From Gemmatimonadota bacterium (GTDB lineage: Bacteria > Gemmatimonadota > Gemmatimonadetes > Longimicrobiales > Gaopeijiaceae), in NCBI GenBank assembly GCA_022340755.1, contig JAJDNI010000042.1, positions 1-32,386 on the forward strand: a stretch of 32,386 nucleotides of DNA, read 5' to 3'. Below the pieces are notes generated by a model, which did not search any database, was not told the origin of the DNA, and saw nothing but the letters and a program-made list of their open reading frames with translations. The position numbers and the translations under genes were made by a program. This document shows positions 30,956 through 32,386 of this stretch, piece by piece (within the stretch, counting starts at the first letter, position 1; each line of letters opens with the position of its first letter).

Positions 30956-31632
30956 ACGCGCAGCACATCGTCCGGCTACTGGTGCCCGCCGGCCTCTTCC
31001 TGGTTCTGGTCGCTTCGCCACGCACGCCCGCGCAGGGCGCGGGCGACGCCGGCCCCACGCCCCTGGTGAGCCCCGAGAACCAGCCCGCCCCCGACGTCCC
31101 GCTCACGGAGCTGTATCACGAGCTCACGGCCGAGAGCTCCCAGGTCACGGTGGTGGAGTTCAGCGACTTCGGATGCCCCTACTGCGGGGGCTTCGAGAAC
31201 CAGTCGTTCCCCGTGCTGCGCAAGCAGTTCGTCGAGACCGGCAAGGTCACGTGGCGCTTCGTGCCCTTCGTCCTGGGGATGTTCCCCAACGGCTCCGAGG
31301 CCATGCGGGCCGCCGGGTGCGTGGCGGAGCAGAGCGAGGCCGGGTTCTGGAAGATCCACGACACGCTCTTCTCCCGGCAGGACGAGTGGAAGGGCGTGCG
31401 CTCGCCGGACGACCTCTTCCACAACTACGCGGTGACGGCCGGCGCGGACGGTGCGAAGTTCGACGAATGCTACCACAGCGCCCGCGCCGCGGACCGCGAG
31501 GCGGCGGCGAACGCGCTGGCGAACCGTAGCGGTGTGCACTCGACACCGACTTTCTTCGTCAACGGGAAGATGGTGCAGGGCGCATTGCCCCTGGCCCAGT
31601 TCCAGGCGATCCTCAGGGACGCCACGAAATGA
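30952..31632 (+). CDS. DsbA-like thioredoxin-fold oxidoreductase
   Basis: 226 residues from the GTG at 30952. A signal peptide spans about 1-28 (VRLLVPAGLFLVLVASPRTPAQG). The thioredoxin domain with helical insert runs from about 64: VVEFSDFGCPYCGGFENQSFPVL (active site Cys75-P-Y-Cys78), AAGCVAEQSEAGFWKIHDTLFSRQDEW, FDECYHS and the cis-Pro loop HSTPTFFVNGKMVQGALP (Pro199). Cys123 and Cys173 are at the positions usual in this DsbA/BdbD group. It may oxidise or isomerise disulfides in the periplasm. Coupling to ccdA suggests it may instead be kept reduced, as an isomerase would be; the sequence does not decide. Confidence 0.92.
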   Translation: MNAQHIVRLLVPAGLFLVLVASPRTPAQGAGDAGPTPLVSPENQPAPDVPLTELYHELTAESSQVTVVEFSDFGCPYCGGFENQSFPVLRKQFVETGKVTWRFVPFVLGMFPNGSEAMRAAGCVAEQSEAGFWKIHDTLFSRQDEWKGVRSPDDLFHNYAVTAGADGAKFDECYHSARAADREAAANALANRSGVHSTPTFFVNGKMVQGALPLAQFQAILRDATK

Positions 31633-31646
31633 GCGCATCCTAGAGG

Positions 31647-31668
31647 GCGACGCCAACCCCGGCGTCGC
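31647..31668 (+). terminator. 8-bp hairpin between the dsbA-like and FKBP genes
   Basis: GCGACGCC (31647-31654) pairs with GGCGTCGC (31661-31668) around a 6-base loop AACCCC. No T tract follows. It may end or attenuate transcription after the DsbA-like gene, with the FKBP gene starting 25 bases later. Confidence 0.5.
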
Positions 31669-31692
31669 AGAGACCGCGGAGGGAAGATCCAG

Positions 31693-32121
31693 ATGAGCGG
31701 CGCCGCGAAGGGAGACACGGTCGAGGTCCACTACACCGGACGCCTCGAGGACGGGACCGTCTTCGACAGCTCCGAGAAGCGGGGGGCCATCACCTTCGAG
31801 CTGGGCAAGAAGCAGATGATCCCCGGATTCGAAAGGGCTGTCGAGGGCATGGAGCCCGGTGAGTCGAAGACGACCACCATTCCCGCGGCGGACGCCTACG
31901 GCCCCCGGCTGCCCCAGCTCACCTTCACCATGCCGCGTGAGCAGCTGCCGGGAGACTTCCAGGCCGAGGCCGGGCAGATGCTGCGCATGCAGTACCGCGA
32001 CGGTCGCGAGATGAACGTCATGGTCACCGAGGTGCGGGAGGACGCGATCCTCATGGACGGGAACCACCCGCTGGCCGGAAGGGACCTGACGTTCGACATC
32101 GAGCTGGTCAAGATCGGCTGA
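31693..32121 (+). CDS. FKBP-type peptidyl-prolyl isomerase, SlyD-like
   Basis: 142 residues from the ATG at 31693, with GAGGGA eight bases upstream. The FKBP core (VEVHYTGRLEDGTVFDSSEKRGAITFELGKKQMIPGFERAVEGMEPGESKT) is followed by DAYGPRLPQLTFTMPREQLP and the inserted flap domain, ending in DGNHPLAGRDLTFDIELVKIG. NHPLAG is the SlyD hallmark. The His-rich metal-binding tail of E. coli SlyD is absent, and there is no signal peptide, so it should act in the cytoplasm as a prolyl isomerase and chaperone. It follows the redox operon after a small hairpin and may be expressed with it. Confidence 0.94.
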   Translation: MSGAAKGDTVEVHYTGRLEDGTVFDSSEKRGAITFELGKKQMIPGFERAVEGMEPGESKTTTIPAADAYGPRLPQLTFTMPREQLPGDFQAEAGQMLRMQYRDGREMNVMVTEVREDAILMDGNHPLAGRDLTFDIELVKIG

Positions 32122-32219
32122 GGCACCCCCGGTGACGCACTTCGGGCGATGTCCGATGCGCCGGACGCTTCCTCGATGAGGGCGACGCTGCGCATGCTCG
32201 CGGTGGCGCGATTCCGTCG

Positions 32220-32386
32220 ATGAACCCCCCGAGGTTCTCCCGCAACGTCCGCCTGCTCCTGCTGAGCGTGCTCCTCGGCATCGTCGGGGCCCTGGGCGCG
32301 CAGCTCTTCATCTGGATGCTGGGTCTCGGCAACCACTACCTGCTCACCGGCGTGGCCGGCTTCGTGCCCCCCACGCCCGAGTCCGT
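32220..32386 (+). CDS. Probable ClC-family chloride channel, N-terminal fragment
   Basis: Frame open from the ATG at 32220 to the window end, 55 complete codons. The start MNPPRFSRNVRLLLLSVLLG leads into a hydrophobic span and GALGAQLFIWMLGLGNHYLLTGVAGFVPPTPES. This resembles the first helix of bacterial ClC channels with C-terminal CBS domains (RLLLL...GVxGALGA..F.WL). No ribosome-binding site is clear, and no other in-frame start exists after the stop at 32133. The call rests on a short segment. Confidence 0.55.
   Translation, partial: MNPPRFSRNVRLLLLSVLLGIVGALGAQLFIWMLGLGNHYLLTGVAGFVPPTPES

Noticed and set aside
1-32386. tRNA, rRNA, insertion sequences, integrase or prophage genes
   Set aside because: No GGTTCGANTCC-type arm, rRNA segment, transposase or phage motif was seen on either strand.

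Overview
The window is GC-rich (by eye about two thirds G+C), densely coded bacterial DNA with no phage, transposase, tRNA, rRNA or CRISPR signal. The gene mix suggests Gemmatimonadota, with Acidobacteriota second: a PadR regulator coupled to an ADOP/MacB-type permease, a TolB-N/TPR membrane protein, many predicted lipoproteins and Ntn or serine hydrolases, and frequent GTG starts. This placement is inference from gene content, not from a marker gene.

Layout. 1-243: C-terminus of an S9 prolyl-oligopeptidase-type peptidase, followed by a strong hairpin. 389-2946 (-): a pyruvate-kinase-like protein overlapping a CAP-domain lipoprotein gene. 2947-3360: a regulatory region with a perfect 23-bp palindrome and three 20-bp tandem repeats, each carrying a ribosome-binding site and an ATG. 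3361-6452 (+): padR and an ADOP-type permease. 13005-6497 (-): a run of six genes, in transcription order a Gfo/Idh/MocA oxidoreductase, an ABC-2 exporter pair, a 16-residue-repeat exported protein and a second ABC pair. 13107-21207: single metabolic or hydrolytic genes in mixed orientation (beta-lactamase-fold lipoprotein, CoA hydrolase/transferase-GNAT fusion, penicillin-acylase-family lipoprotein, MFS transporter, class C acid phosphatase). 21296-24589: two divergent TPR-type proteins. 24652-29176 (-): DUF92/phytol-kinase-like fusion, methyltransferase, duplicated NrfJ-like lipoprotein, then, after a perfect 32-bp palindrome, a Trx-VKOR fusion. 29523-32386 (+): TlpA-like thioredoxin, CcdA, DsbA-like protein, SlyD-like FKBP and the start of a probable ClC channel.

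How the genes fit together. The right-hand 8 kb forms an envelope thiol-redox and folding neighbourhood: an oxidising arm (Trx-VKOR, DsbA-like), a reducing arm (CcdA, TlpA-like) and a prolyl isomerase. The left half carries two ABC exporters and the PadR-controlled permease. Five gene junctions use the same GTGA stop/start overlap, so translational coupling is common here.

The most unusual signal is the padR leader. Three mini-ORFs (5, 7 and 7 codons) created by the 20-bp repeats are chained by ATGA overlaps, and the last overlaps the padR start. Other points worth checking are a pyruvate kinase with Lys at the position associated with K+ independence, an ABC ATPase whose best ribosome-binding site points to an ACG codon, a beta-solenoid-like 16-residue repeat protein, a two-kinase-like isoprenoid fusion and an inverted Trx-VKOR fusion.
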